From NCBI RefSeq assembly GCF_003470205.1, contig NZ_QWKP01000213.1, positions 1 to 52,942 on the forward strand: a stretch of 52,942 nucleotides of DNA. The letters are read 5' to 3'. The notes below the pieces were generated by a model. The model was not told the DNA's origin. It was given only the letters and a program-made list of their open reading frames with translations, and searched no databases. Below are positions 8,558 through 16,221 of this stretch, piece by piece. This DNA is from Cellulomonas rhizosphaerae (GTDB taxonomy: Bacteria; Actinomycetota; Actinomycetes; Actinomycetales; Cellulomonadaceae). Made by a program: the position numbers and the translations under genes. How positions within the stretch are numbered: position 1 is the first letter of the stretch; each line of letters begins with the position of its first letter.

Positions 8558-8590
8558 GGTACTAGGTAAAACCGGGCGGGTACTAGGTAA
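8558..8590 (-). promoter_or_regulatory. Two 12-bp direct repeats spaced 21 bp (GGTACTAGGTAA)
   Basis: GGTACTAGGTAA occurs at 8558-8569 and exactly again at 8579-8590, two helical turns apart. On the transcribed strand this reads TTACCTAGTACC twice. It lies in the leader of the leftward membrane-protein/repeat-protein unit. It looks like a tandem binding site overlapping a promoter. Confidence 0.6.
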
Positions 8591-8631
8591 CTGTTACGCG
8601 CCTGTGACCTGCGCCACTCGGGCGCAAGGCG

Positions 8632-9207
8632 TCAGAGGTAGCGCAGCGGGTCGAACTCCTCGAGCGGGATGATCCGCAGGCGCGGCAGCTGCACGTTGAA
8701 CGCCTTGACGTCGTACTCGAGGTCGAACGTCTGCAGGCCGCGCGCGGTGAGCGAGGCGAGGGCGCCGCTGGTGAACTCGCGGAACGCGAGGAGCCCCACC
8801 CGACGGTCCTCGTCGTCGACGAGCGCCTCGACCTCGGGCGCGAAGTCGCCGTCGTGGCTCGCGAGCAGCACGTCGCCCTCGCGCAGCGCGATCGCCGCGA
8901 GCGTGCGCTTGATGCCGATGTCGACGACCTTCTCGTACGACTCGCCGGACAGCGGGATGACCTGGTACTCCATGGCGGTCAGCGCCTGGATGAACTGCAT
9001 CGGCAGCGAGCCGTTGGAGGCGTTGAGGAAGAACAGCGCCTTGACGGGCTGCGCCCACTCCTGCCGAGCGAACGTCATGATCCGGTCCCAGCGGGGACGC
9101 TGGTCCGGCGTCGGCCGGCCGCCGAAGATGCTCGACCCGAGGGTGGCGTCGATGTTCTCGCCGTCGACGATCACGTAGGTGGTGCGGACCGCGTCCTCGG
9201 TGCTCAT
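8632..9207 (-). CDS. NYN-domain (LabA/DUF88-like, PIN-fold) protein
   Basis: The 191-residue protein has the acidic motifs of NYN/PIN-like nucleases: YVIVDGENIDATL near the start, the aspartate-rich LLASHDGDFAPEV in the middle, and a KRTLAAIAL helix between. This family includes metal-dependent RNases and proteins of unknown activity, so RNA cleavage is plausible but unproven. The ATG is preceded by TACATT with a 6-bp gap, suggesting a leaderless mRNA. Its promoter region (82 bp) is shared with a divergent MarR gene and contains the 18-bp palindrome. Confidence 0.82.
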   Translation of the reverse strand: MSTEDAVRTTYVIVDGENIDATLGSSIFGGRPTPDQRPRWDRIMTFARQEWAQPVKALFFLNASNGSLPMQFIQALTAMEYQVIPLSGESYEKVVDIGIKRTLAAIALREGDVLLASHDGDFAPEVEALVDDEDRRVGLLAFREFTSGALASLTARGLQTFDLEYDVKAFNVQLPRLRIIPLEEFDPLRYL

Positions 9208-9213
9208 GCCGTC

Positions 9214-9219
9214 AATGTA
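9214..9219 (-). promoter_or_regulatory. -10 element (TACATT) for a leaderless NYN transcript
   Basis: On the minus strand TACATT ends 6 bp before the ATG and there is no ribosome site, so transcription should start at or next to the start codon. Confidence 0.5.
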
Positions 9220-9260
9220 GTGGGGCGAGCGGGGAACATCACCGGATGTCGCCCTGTTGG

Positions 9261-9278
9261 TCCATGCGTACGCATGGA
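9261..9278 (+). promoter_or_regulatory. Perfect 18-bp palindrome TCCATGCGTACGCATGGA, probable MarR operator
   Basis: All 18 bases are palindromic. The site ends 2 bp before the GGAGG ribosome site of the MarR gene and lies within the region shared with the divergent NYN gene. MarR proteins usually bind palindromes of this size in their own promoters, so autoregulation is the simplest reading. Confidence 0.8.
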
Positions 9279-9289
9279 ACGGAGGACGG

Positions 9290-9763
9290 ATGACCGACGA
9301 CGGTCGCAAGGAACCCAGCACGCGCGAGGCCGCGCTCGCCTGGGAGTCGCTGTTCCGCGCGCAGGTGGCGCTCATGCGCCGGTTCCAGCGCGACGACGTG
9401 TGGGGACCGCTGACCATCCGCGAGTACGACGTGCTCTTCACGCTGTCGGGCTGCCCCGGCGGCTCGGCACGGCTGCGCGAGCTCGCGGAGAACAGCCTCC
9501 TCACCCAGCCGAGCCTGTCCCGCCTGGTCGAGCGGCTCGAGGTCGACGGCTGGGTCACGCGCGGGCCGGTCGAGGGCGACGGGCGCGGCGTCGCGGTGAC
9601 GCTGACGCCCGCGGGCACCGAGCTGCAGCGCGAGGTCGGCCGCCGCCACGCGCGCTCGATCCGGCACTTCGTCGGCGGAGCGCTCGACGCCGACGAGCTC
9701 GCGACGATGAAGGCGCTCACCGACAAGCTGCGTGCGGCCCAGGCGGGCATCCCCGACGCCTGA
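9290..9763 (+). CDS. MarR-family transcriptional regulator
   Basis: The 157-residue protein has a MarR winged helix: LTIREYDVLFTLSGCPGG, then the HTH around LRELAENSLLTQPSLSRLVERLE, and the wing GWVTRGPVEGDGRGVAVTLTP. The ATG is fixed by GGAGG 5 bp upstream. An earlier in-frame start would place the palindromic operator inside the coding region. The flavodoxin gene follows after 69 bp in the same direction and is the likely target along with its own promoter. The ligand is unknown. Confidence 0.92.
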   Translation: MTDDGRKEPSTREAALAWESLFRAQVALMRRFQRDDVWGPLTIREYDVLFTLSGCPGGSARLRELAENSLLTQPSLSRLVERLEVDGWVTRGPVEGDGRGVAVTLTPAGTELQREVGRRHARSIRHFVGGALDADELATMKALTDKLRAAQAGIPDA

Positions 9764-9832
9764 CGGGACCTCCGGCCCACGCGCCTGGCACACCCGCCAC
9801 GGACGATGGAGACCGAGGACAGGAGGTGTGCG

Positions 9833-10342
9833 GTGGGAGCGTGGGTGCTGGTGGCCGTGGCGTCGCGCCACGGAGCGACGTTGGAGATCGGGGAGGCGGT
9901 CGCGCGCGTGCTGCGGGCGCGGGGCAACGCCGTCGACGTCCGTGCGGTCGAGGACGTCACCGACATCGTGGCCTACGACGCGGTCGTCGTCGGCTCCGCG
10001 GTGTACACCGCGCACTGGTTGCCCGCCGCGCGCGAGCTCGTCGCCGAGCACCGCGACGCACTGACGACGCGACCCGTCTGGTTCTTCTCCTCGGGCCTGG
10101 CCACGCAGCCGGCCGCCGCGGCGAACTCGCCGCACGAGCTCGCCGCGCTCGCGACCTCGGTCGGCGCGCGGGGGCACCGCAGCTTCCGCGGTCGGCTCGA
10201 CCGATCGGTGCTGAGCTTCACCGAGCGCGCGATCATCGCCGGCGCGCGCGGCCGGGACGGCGACCACAGGGACTTCCTCGCGATCGAGCGGTGGGCGGGC
10301 GAGGTCGCGGACGCACTGGCCGACGAGCGCGCGTCGGTCTGA
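9833..10342 (+). CDS. Flavodoxin-domain protein (HemG-like fold)
   Basis: The GTG at 9833 is chosen because AGGAGG lies 7 bp upstream and the protein then begins with the first flavodoxin strand (MGAWVLVAVASRHGATLEIGEAV). The SRHGAT segment is the FMN phosphate loop. YDAVVVGSAVYTAHWLPAA and WFFSSGL are the other conserved parts of HemG-like flavodoxins. At 169 residues it matches the family length. Members reduce or oxidise partners through FMN, and some are protoporphyrinogen oxidases. Haem synthesis here appears to go by the coproporphyrin route, so a HemG role is doubtful. It probably belongs to the MarR gene's unit. Confidence 0.78.
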   Translation: MGAWVLVAVASRHGATLEIGEAVARVLRARGNAVDVRAVEDVTDIVAYDAVVVGSAVYTAHWLPAARELVAEHRDALTTRPVWFFSSGLATQPAAAANSPHELAALATSVGARGHRSFRGRLDRSVLSFTERAIIAGARGRDGDHRDFLAIERWAGEVADALADERASV

Positions 10343-10353
10343 GCGCGGCCCGT

Positions 10354-10368
10354 CAGGGCTCAGCCCTG
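10354..10368. terminator. Short hairpin between convergent genes
   Basis: CAGGG-CTCAG-CCCTG forms a small stem-loop in the 36-bp gap between the flavodoxin and kinase stops. It is short and lacks a T-run, so terminator function is uncertain. Confidence 0.35.
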
Positions 10369-10378
10369 CAGCGCGGGC

Positions 10379-11254
10379 TCAGCCCCGCAGTGCCCGCAGC
10401 TCGGCGGCGACGGCGGTCAGTGGTGGCCGGTCGGCAGCGTCGGCGGCGGTCATCGCGGTGATCAGCCGCACCCAGTCGCGGCCCAGGTCCGCCGGGACGG
10501 GCACCGGTCCGAGCAGGCGCGCGAGCGAGCTCGCGAGGGGCGCGCCGGGGTAGGTCCGGGACCCGGTGCGGCACTCGAGCAGCACCAGGCCGAGCGAGTA
10601 GACGTCCGAGGCCGGCCCGACGACCTGGCCGAGTGCCTGCTCCGGCGAGTGGTAGGACGCCGTGCCCGACGAGACCGACGGCCCGCGGTTCGCCGGACCC
10701 GACCGCGTGCGCGTCGAGGCGATGCCGAAGTCGGCCAGCACGACGGTGAGCACGGGCTGGTCCATGACCACGGGCGCGCCATCGGGCTCGGCGACCAGCA
10801 CGTTGGAGGGCTTCACGTCGCGGTGCACCACACCGGCGGCGTGCGCGTGGGCGAGCGCGACGGCGAGCTGGTGGCCGACCTCGGCCGTGATCCCCGGGGG
10901 CAGGGGGCCACCGGCGATGGTGTCGCGCAGCGTCGTGCCCTCGATGAGCTCCATCGCGAGGTAGGCGACGGGGCCGAGCGTCGGGTCCTGGTCGGCGCCC
11001 ACGTCGAACAGCGCCACGAGGCCGGGGTGCCGCAGGCCCGCGAGGACCCGCGCCTCCTGGGCGTACTGGCGCACGTCCTGGGGGGAGGCGTCGTCGAGCG
11101 TGAAGACCTTGAGCGCGACGGGGCGCCCGAGCCGGAGGTCGATCGCCCGGAAGACCTCGCCCGAGCCGCCGGAGCCGAGCCGGGACGTGATGCGGTAGCG
11201 CCGCCCGAGCGTCGTGACGGCGGGCTGGGGGCGGCCCGAGAGCTCGGTGTTCGT
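10379..11254 (-). CDS. Soluble Ser/Thr protein kinase (start codon uncertain)
   Basis: The reading frame encodes a complete Hanks-type kinase: Gly loop GSGGSG (27-32), catalytic Lys in VALKV (49), Glu of the C-helix in QEARVL (67), HRDVKPSN (144-151), DFG (175-177) and SPE in place of APE (203-205). There is no membrane helix or sensor domain. The frame has no ATG, GTG, TTG or CTG between its upstream TAG and the GTG at 11074. Starting at 11074 would remove the Gly loop and catalytic Lys. The coordinates used here begin at an ACG (11252-11254) that would give MNTELSGRP, 291 residues. Either an ACG start or a base error or frameshift near the 5' end is involved. Confidence 0.75.
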   Translation of the reverse strand, partial: TNTELSGRPQPAVTTLGRRYRITSRLGSGGSGEVFRAIDLRLGRPVALKVFTLDDASPQDVRQYAQEARVLAGLRHPGLVALFDVGADQDPTLGPVAYLAMELIEGTTLRDTIAGGPLPPGITAEVGHQLAVALAHAHAAGVVHRDVKPSNVLVAEPDGAPVVMDQPVLTVVLADFGIASTRTRSGPANRGPSVSSGTASYHSPEQALGQVVGPASDVYSLGLVLLECRTGSRTYPGAPLASSLARLLGPVPVPADLGRDWVRLITAMTAADAADRPPLTAVAAELRALRG

Positions 11255-11400
11255 GGGATGTCCCGTCGTCCGCGGAGGGCACGCCCTCGCTGTCCTGTCC
11301 TACCTCTCGCAACGTAGGCGAGCGACGCGCGGTGCGCACCATGAGAGCGTGATCTCCCCGGGTGGAATTCGACACGGTGAGCAGACGCGCCCGTGAACCG

Positions 11401-11428
11401 CTTGCAACGATCTGCAAGCAACTTGCAG
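11401..11428 (+). promoter_or_regulatory. Three CTTGCAR heptamers, probable LacI/MalR-type operator
   Basis: CTTGCAA (11401-11407), CTGCAAG (11412-11418, the same heptamer inverted) and CTTGCAG (11422-11428) lie just upstream of the LacI -10 element. CTTGCAG heptamers are described for MalR control of maltose genes in Streptomyces. This placement suits autorepression. Confidence 0.65.
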
Positions 11429-11438
11429 TCCGGACCCG

Positions 11439-11444
11439 TAGAGT
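11439..11444 (+). promoter_or_regulatory. -10 element (TAGAGT) for a leaderless lacI transcript
   Basis: TAGAGT ends 7 bp before the ATG and no clear ribosome site is present, so a leaderless mRNA is likely. Confidence 0.45.
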
Positions 11445-11451
11445 GACGGTC

Positions 11452-12480
11452 ATGTCACGGCGTCTCGCAGAGGTTGCACGCAAGGTCGGAGTCTCCGAGG
11501 CGACGGTCAGCCGGGTGCTGAACGGCAAGCCGGGGGTCTCCGAGCAGACCCGCGAGGCCGTGCTGACGGCGCTCGACGTGCTCGGCTACGAGCGCCCCAC
11601 CAAGCTGCGCGGCGAGCGCGCGCGCCTCGTCGGGCTCGTGCTGCCCGAGCTGCAGAACCCGATCTTCCCCGCGTTCGCCGAGGTCGTCGGCGGCGCACTG
11701 GCGCAGCAGGGCTTCACGCCGGTGCTGTGCACGCAGACCGCCGGGGGAGTCTCCGAGGCCGACTACGTCGAGCTGCTGCTCGGCCAGCAGGTCTCCGGCA
11801 TCGTGTTCGCGGGCGGCAACTACGCGCAGCGCGACGCCGTGCACGGCCACTACGAGCGCCTGACCGGCAGGAACCTGCCTGTCGTGCTCATCAACGCCTC
11901 GATCGAGGACCTGCCGTTCCCGCGCGTCTCGTGCGACGACGAGGTCGCGATCGAGCAGGCCCTCGGGCACCTCGCCTCGCTCGGCCACACGAGCGTGGGC
12001 CTGGTCCTCGGGCCCCACGACCACGTGCCGTCCGAGCGCAAGCTGCACGCCGCGAAGCTCGCGTCCGAGCGCCTCGGCATCGACCTCGGCGAGCGCCACG
12101 TGGTGCGCTCGGCGTACTCCCTCGAGAGCGGCCAGGCTGCTGCGACGCGCCTGATCAAGGAGGGTGTCACCGGCATCGTGTGCGCGAGCGACCCCCTCGC
12201 GCTCGGAGCGATCAGGGCCGCCCGACGCGCCGGCCTGCGCGTGCCGGAGGACATCTCGATCGTCGGGTACGACGACTCCGCCTTCATGAACTGCACCGAG
12301 CCGCCGCTGACCACGGTGCGCCAGCCCATCGAGCCGATGGGGCGCGCCGCGATCGACCTGCTGGTCAACCAGATCAACGGCGGGTCCGTGCCCCAGGAGG
12401 AGCTGCTCTTCGAGCCCGAGCTCGTGGTGCGCGGCTCGACGGGCCCGGCCCCCGTCCGGGCGCCGGTTCCCGTCCCCTGA
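11452..12480 (+). CDS. LacI-family regulator of the alpha-glucoside locus
   Basis: The 342-residue protein has an N-terminal LacI helix-turn-helix and hinge (RLAEVARKVGVSEATVSRVL, then LDVLGYERP). A periplasmic-binding-protein-like effector domain follows with LVLPELQNPIFPAF, GIVCASDPLALGAI and DISIVGYDDS. It is followed on the same strand by a GH13 glucosidase and a maltose-type ABC importer, so an alpha-glucoside such as maltose or trehalose is the likely inducer. The CTTGCAR heptamers upstream resemble MalR/AglR sites. The ATG at 11452 is chosen because a TAGAGT box lies 7 bp before it and the product then starts directly at the HTH. Confidence 0.9.
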   Translation: MSRRLAEVARKVGVSEATVSRVLNGKPGVSEQTREAVLTALDVLGYERPTKLRGERARLVGLVLPELQNPIFPAFAEVVGGALAQQGFTPVLCTQTAGGVSEADYVELLLGQQVSGIVFAGGNYAQRDAVHGHYERLTGRNLPVVLINASIEDLPFPRVSCDDEVAIEQALGHLASLGHTSVGLVLGPHDHVPSERKLHAAKLASERLGIDLGERHVVRSAYSLESGQAAATRLIKEGVTGIVCASDPLALGAIRAARRAGLRVPEDISIVGYDDSAFMNCTEPPLTTVRQPIEPMGRAAIDLLVNQINGGSVPQEELLFEPELVVRGSTGPAPVRAPVPVP

Positions 12481-12928
12481 CCTCGTCGGGCGCACGATGC
12501 CCGACCTCGACGACCACCGCCCGGTCGCACGCGCCGCGCGTCGGCGCGCGGCCGGGCCTCGTCGGCCGGGTCCTTGGTGGTGCAGGAACCGCTGTACGCA
12601 CCGCCGCTTGCCCGACTTCCGCTTGCGTCCGTGTCCCGCACTGCGCAACGGCCTTTGCAGCCCACGTGACCAGCACCCTTGTGTCCTGCGTCACGCCAGC
12701 GCCCGACAGGTTCTCATCGAGTTCGATCTGGCCTTCGGTCACGCTTCGATAACTGTCCTGTCATGTTCTTGCGTACTTCTCGTTCGGTCCTTTAGTGTCG
12801 TCCACGACAGAGACGTCCTCGGGTGTCGAGCGCCGGTCACGGTGCGCGGCGGATGGGCGGCGGATCTGCCGCAGACATCGACCCACCGGCCACGACGACG
12901 TCGTCGGCCCACGAGAGACGAGCTCCCC
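12481..12928 (+). other. 448-bp intergenic leader before the glucosidase
   Basis: I see no supported gene here. The first 80 bp are very GC-rich; the rest (about 12600-12810) is less so and holds a likely promoter at 12769-12798. CTTTGCAG-like and CTTGCGT-like partial matches to the upstream heptamers occur near 12617, 12650 and 12768 but are too weak to call. Confidence 0.5.
12769..12798 (+). promoter_or_regulatory. Candidate promoter of the glucosidase/ABC operon
   Basis: TTGCGT (12769-12774) and TAGTGT (12793-12798) are 18 bp apart in the least GC-rich part of the gap upstream of the GH13 gene, leaving an untranslated leader of about 125 bases. Confidence 0.4.
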
Positions 12929-14569
12929 GTGGCGCACGCCCAGCCCGAGACCGACCCCACGTGGTGGCGCGGCGCCGTGATCTACCAGGTCTACCCGCGC
13001 AGCTTCGCCGACGGGAACAGTGACGGCACGGGCGACCTCGCCGGCCTGCGGGCGCGCCTGCCCTACCTGCGCGACCTCGGCGTCGACGCGATCTGGGTGA
13101 CCCCCTGGTACGTCTCCCCGCTGGCCGACGGCGGCTACGACGTCGCCGACTACCGCGCGATCGACCCGGCGTTCGGCACGCTCGAGGAGGCCGAGTCCGT
13201 CGTCGAAGAGGCCCTCGCGCTCGGCATCCGCACGATCATCGACATCGTCCCCAACCACGTCTCCGACCAGCACGCATGGTTCCAGGCGGCCCTCGCCGCC
13301 GGCCCGGGCGCCCCGGAGCGCGACCGGTTCTGGTTCCACCCCGGCAAGGGCGAGCACGGCGAGGTCATCCCGACGGGCTGGGTCTCCGACTTCCAGGGCA
13401 ACACCTGGACGCGCACGACGAACCCCGACGGCACGCCCGGCGAGTGGTACCTGCACCTGTTCGCGCCGCAGCAGCCCGACCTCAACTGGGACCACCCCGA
13501 GGTGCGCGCCGAGTTCGAGGACGTGCTCCGGTTCTGGTTCGACCGCGGCGTGGCCGGGATCCGGATCGACTCCGCGGCCCTGCTGATCAAGGACGCGACG
13601 CTCCCGGAGTACGCCGAGCACGTCGTCCCCGGGAACCACCCGCACGTGGACCGCGACGAGATCCACGACGTCTACCGCTCGTGGCGCGCGGTCGCCGACT
13701 CCTACGAGGGCACGCGCGTGCTCGTCGGCGAGGTCTGGCTGCAGGACCGCGCGCGGTTCGCGCAGTACCTGCGGCCCGACGAGATGCACACGGCCTTCAA
13801 CTTCGACTTCATGGCCCGCCCCTGGGACGCCAAGCAGCTGCGCGAGTCGATCGACATGACGATCGCGGCGCACGGCCCCGTCGGGGCGCCCGCCACCTGG
13901 GTGCTGTCCAACCACGACGTGACCCGTCCCGTGACCCGCTACGGCCGCGAGGACAGCTCGTTCGCGTTCACGGCCAAACGCTTCGGCACGCCGACGGACC
14001 TCGAGGCCGGTCGCCGCCGCGCCCGTGCCGCCGCGCTGCTGACCGCCGCCCTGCCCGGCTCGCTCTACCTCTACCAGGGCGACGAGCTCGGGCTGCCCGA
14101 GGTCGAGGACCTGCCGCGCGAGCTGCTGCAGGACCCCATGCACTTCCGCTCCGAGGGCGTCGACCCCGGCCGCGACGGGTGCCGCGTGCCCCTGCCGTGG
14201 GCGGGGGCGCAGGCGCCGTACGGCTTCAGCCCCGACGGCGCGGAGCCCACGTGGCTGCCGCAGCCCGCGGACTGGGCGGACCTGACCGTGCAGGCGCAGT
14301 CGTCGGACGCGACGTCGATGCTGCACCTGTACCGCGACGTGCTGGCCCACCGGCGCGCCGAGCCGTCGCTGGGCGACGGACCCATGACGTGGCTCGACAG
14401 CGACGACGACGTCCTCGCCTTCTCCCGGGGTGACGTCGCGTGCGTCGTCAACCTCGGCCACGAGCCGGCCGACCTGCCGGCGCACACCGATCTCCTGCTC
14501 GCGAGCGCCCCGCTCGTGGCAGGCAAGCTGCCACGCGACACCGCCGTGTGGCTCCGCACCACCAGCTAG
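12929..14569 (+). CDS. GH13 alpha-glucosidase (oligo-1,6-glucosidase type)
   Basis: The 546-residue enzyme has the GH13 barrel motifs in order: [19 protein letters not shown] at the N-terminus, [26 protein letters not shown] (nucleophile Asp214), VLVGEVWL (acid/base Glu268) and LSNHDV (Asp330). No signal peptide is seen, so it acts in the cytoplasm on alpha-glucosides brought in by the importer encoded downstream. The GTG at 12929 is chosen because it precedes [20 protein letters not shown] without the Arg-rich extension a farther start would add; the ribosome site is weak. Specificity (maltose, isomaltose, sucrose, trehalose) cannot be read from sequence alone. Confidence 0.9.
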   Translation: MAHAQPETDPTWWRGAVIYQVYPRSFADGNSDGTGDLAGLRARLPYLRDLGVDAIWVTPWYVSPLADGGYDVADYRAIDPAFGTLEEAESVVEEALALGIRTIIDIVPNHVSDQHAWFQAALAAGPGAPERDRFWFHPGKGEHGEVIPTGWVSDFQGNTWTRTTNPDGTPGEWYLHLFAPQQPDLNWDHPEVRAEFEDVLRFWFDRGVAGIRIDSAALLIKDATLPEYAEHVVPGNHPHVDRDEIHDVYRSWRAVADSYEGTRVLVGEVWLQDRARFAQYLRPDEMHTAFNFDFMARPWDAKQLRESIDMTIAAHGPVGAPATWVLSNHDVTRPVTRYGREDSSFAFTAKRFGTPTDLEAGRRRARAAALLTAALPGSLYLYQGDELGLPEVEDLPRELLQDPMHFRSEGVDPGRDGCRVPLPWAGAQAPYGFSPDGAEPTWLPQPADWADLTVQAQSSDATSMLHLYRDVLAHRRAEPSLGDGPMTWLDSDDDVLAFSRGDVACVVNLGHEPADLPAHTDLLLASAPLVAGKLPRDTAVWLRTTS

Positions 14570-14720
14570 CACGACCCAGAGCACCCGCGCGGTCCGGAGC
14601 GTCCCGCAGTAGCCCCGGCCCGAACGGCAGCACGACACGCAAGTCACCGCAGTTCCCCGCACAGAAGTTCCCCATCACGGCCCTGGCACAGGTCAGGACG
14701 TACCTCACGAAGGAGTGACG

Positions 14721-16136
14721 ATGAGGTTCAATCGCACCACCGCGCTCGTCATGGCCGGGACGATGTCCCTCGGCCTGCTGGCGGCGTGCAGCAACGACGA
14801 GGACCCGAAGGCTGACGACAGCGGAAGCCCGTCCGCCTCTGCCGACCCGAACGCGCCCGTGGAGATCACGGTCGCGGGTCTGCTCCCGACGGCCGACGAC
14901 GCTGCGAAGCAGCAGCTCGCGGACCGCATCACCGCGTTCCAGGAGAAGTACCCGAACATCACGGTGAAGTCCGAGGACTACGAGTGGAAGAACTCGACGT
15001 TCACCACCCAGCTCGCCGGCGGCACGCTGCCGAACGTCTTCGAGATCCCGCTGACGGACGGCAAGACGCTGATCGAGAACGGCCAGCTGGCCGACATCGA
15101 CCAGTACGTGAAGGCCCTGCCCTACGGCAGCGACTTCAACCCGGCGCTGCTGGCCAACGGCCAGGGCTCGGACGGCAAGATCTACGCCGTCCCCGCCAAG
15201 TCGATCTACGCGGTCGCGCTGCACTACAACCGCAAGCTGTTCACGGATGCGGGTCTCGACCCGAACAAGCCGCCGACGACGTGGGACGAGGTTCGTGCCG
15301 ACGCCAAGGCGATCCACGACAAGACGGGTGTCGCGGGCTACGCCACGATGGCGCTCGACGCGTCGGGTGGCTGGCAGCTCGCTGCCGGCGCCAACTCGCG
15401 CGGCGGCCTCATCGAGACCTCGGCCGGCGACGGCAAGTACACCGCCACCCTCACCGACCCCGCGGTCAAGGCCCACCTCGAGTGGCTCAAGGCCCTGCGG
15501 TGGGAGGACAACTCGCTGCTCGCCCGCGCCGACCTCGGCTGGGGTGAGATCAACGCCGCGTTCGGCGGTGGCGAGCTCGCGATGTACACGTCGGGCTCCG
15601 ACGTCTACAACGCGCTGGTCGAGGGCAACGGCGTCACGGCCGACTGGGGTTACGGCCTGACGGCGATCCCCACCGACAACGGTGGCGGCGCGCTGACGGG
15701 TGGCACCCTGGCCGCCGTCACGAAGGACTCGACGGACGCCCAGAAGGACGCCGCGGTCAAGTGGATCGACTGGTGGTACCTGTCCAAGCTGCAGGACCAG
15801 ACGCAGGCGGTCGCGGACGCGAAGACCCGCGCCGAGGCCGACCCGGCGCAGGCCGTCGGCACGCCCGTTCTCCCCATCTTCAGCGAGGAGAACTACAAGG
15901 AGTCGCAGGGGTGGATCAAGGACTACATCAACGTCCCCCTCGACGACATGAAGGGCTACACCGACGTCATGTTCACGCAGAAGCTGGTTCCTGAGGCCTC
16001 GGCCTCGGTCCAGGACCTGTACAACGCGCTGTTCCCCGTGGTGCAGGCCGTCATCACGGACAAGAACGCCGACGTCGACAAGCTGCTCGACGAGGCGAAC
16101 AAGACCGGCCAGGCTGCGATCGACGCCGCCGGCTGA
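14721..16136 (+). CDS. ABC importer sugar-binding lipoprotein (MalE-like)
   Basis: The 471-residue product has a lipoprotein signal ending LLAAC (Cys23), an acidic Ser-rich linker and a family-1 solute-binding fold (ITVAGLLPTADDAAKQQLAD, AGGTLPNVFEIPLTDG, YAVPAKSIYAVALHYNRKLF). It should capture a sugar, probably an alpha-glucoside given the glucosidase next door, at the outer face of the membrane. AAGGAG (14710-14715) lies 5 bp before the ATG and overlaps an in-frame GTG, which excludes the GTG as start. A strong hairpin follows the stop, before the permease genes. No ATPase is encoded, so a shared MsiK-type ATPase elsewhere is likely. Confidence 0.92.
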   Translation: MRFNRTTALVMAGTMSLGLLAACSNDEDPKADDSGSPSASADPNAPVEITVAGLLPTADDAAKQQLADRITAFQEKYPNITVKSEDYEWKNSTFTTQLAGGTLPNVFEIPLTDGKTLIENGQLADIDQYVKALPYGSDFNPALLANGQGSDGKIYAVPAKSIYAVALHYNRKLFTDAGLDPNKPPTTWDEVRADAKAIHDKTGVAGYATMALDASGGWQLAAGANSRGGLIETSAGDGKYTATLTDPAVKAHLEWLKALRWEDNSLLARADLGWGEINAAFGGGELAMYTSGSDVYNALVEGNGVTADWGYGLTAIPTDNGGGALTGGTLAAVTKDSTDAQKDAAVKWIDWWYLSKLQDQTQAVADAKTRAEADPAQAVGTPVLPIFSEENYKESQGWIKDYINVPLDDMKGYTDVMFTQKLVPEASASVQDLYNALFPVVQAVITDKNADVDKLLDEANKTGQAAIDAAG

Positions 16137-16147
16137 TCCGGACGGAC

Positions 16148-16184
16148 GGTGCCGGGCAGGGGCGTGAAGCTCCTGCCCGGCACC
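16148..16184 (+). terminator. Intercistronic hairpin between binding protein and permease genes
   Basis: GTGCCGGGCAGG (16149-16160) pairs perfectly with CCTGCCCGGCAC (16172-16183), with an outer G-C pair and two more inner pairs possible. No T-run follows. It probably stabilises the binding-protein mRNA or partly terminates, giving more binding protein than permease. Confidence 0.65.
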
Positions 16185-16221
16185 CCTGCCCGACTCGCAC
16201 CAGAGGGAAGAGAATCAGCAC

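Noticed and set aside
9833..10342. Protoporphyrinogen oxidase HemG
   Set aside because: The fold is similar, but the window encodes the coproporphyrin haem route, in which HemG is not expected, so only flavodoxin-domain protein is called.
11074..11076. GTG 11074 as the kinase start
   Set aside because: It would remove the Gly-rich loop and catalytic Lys, which are encoded intact upstream in the same frame.
12580..12800. Possible tRNA (TTCGATC near 12722)
   Set aside because: The flanking bases do not form a T-arm, and no acceptor or anticodon stem could be built.
12497..12928. N-terminal extension of the GH13 enzyme
   Set aside because: It is Arg/Pro-rich with no family resemblance, and the GH13 fold starts right after the GTG at 12929.
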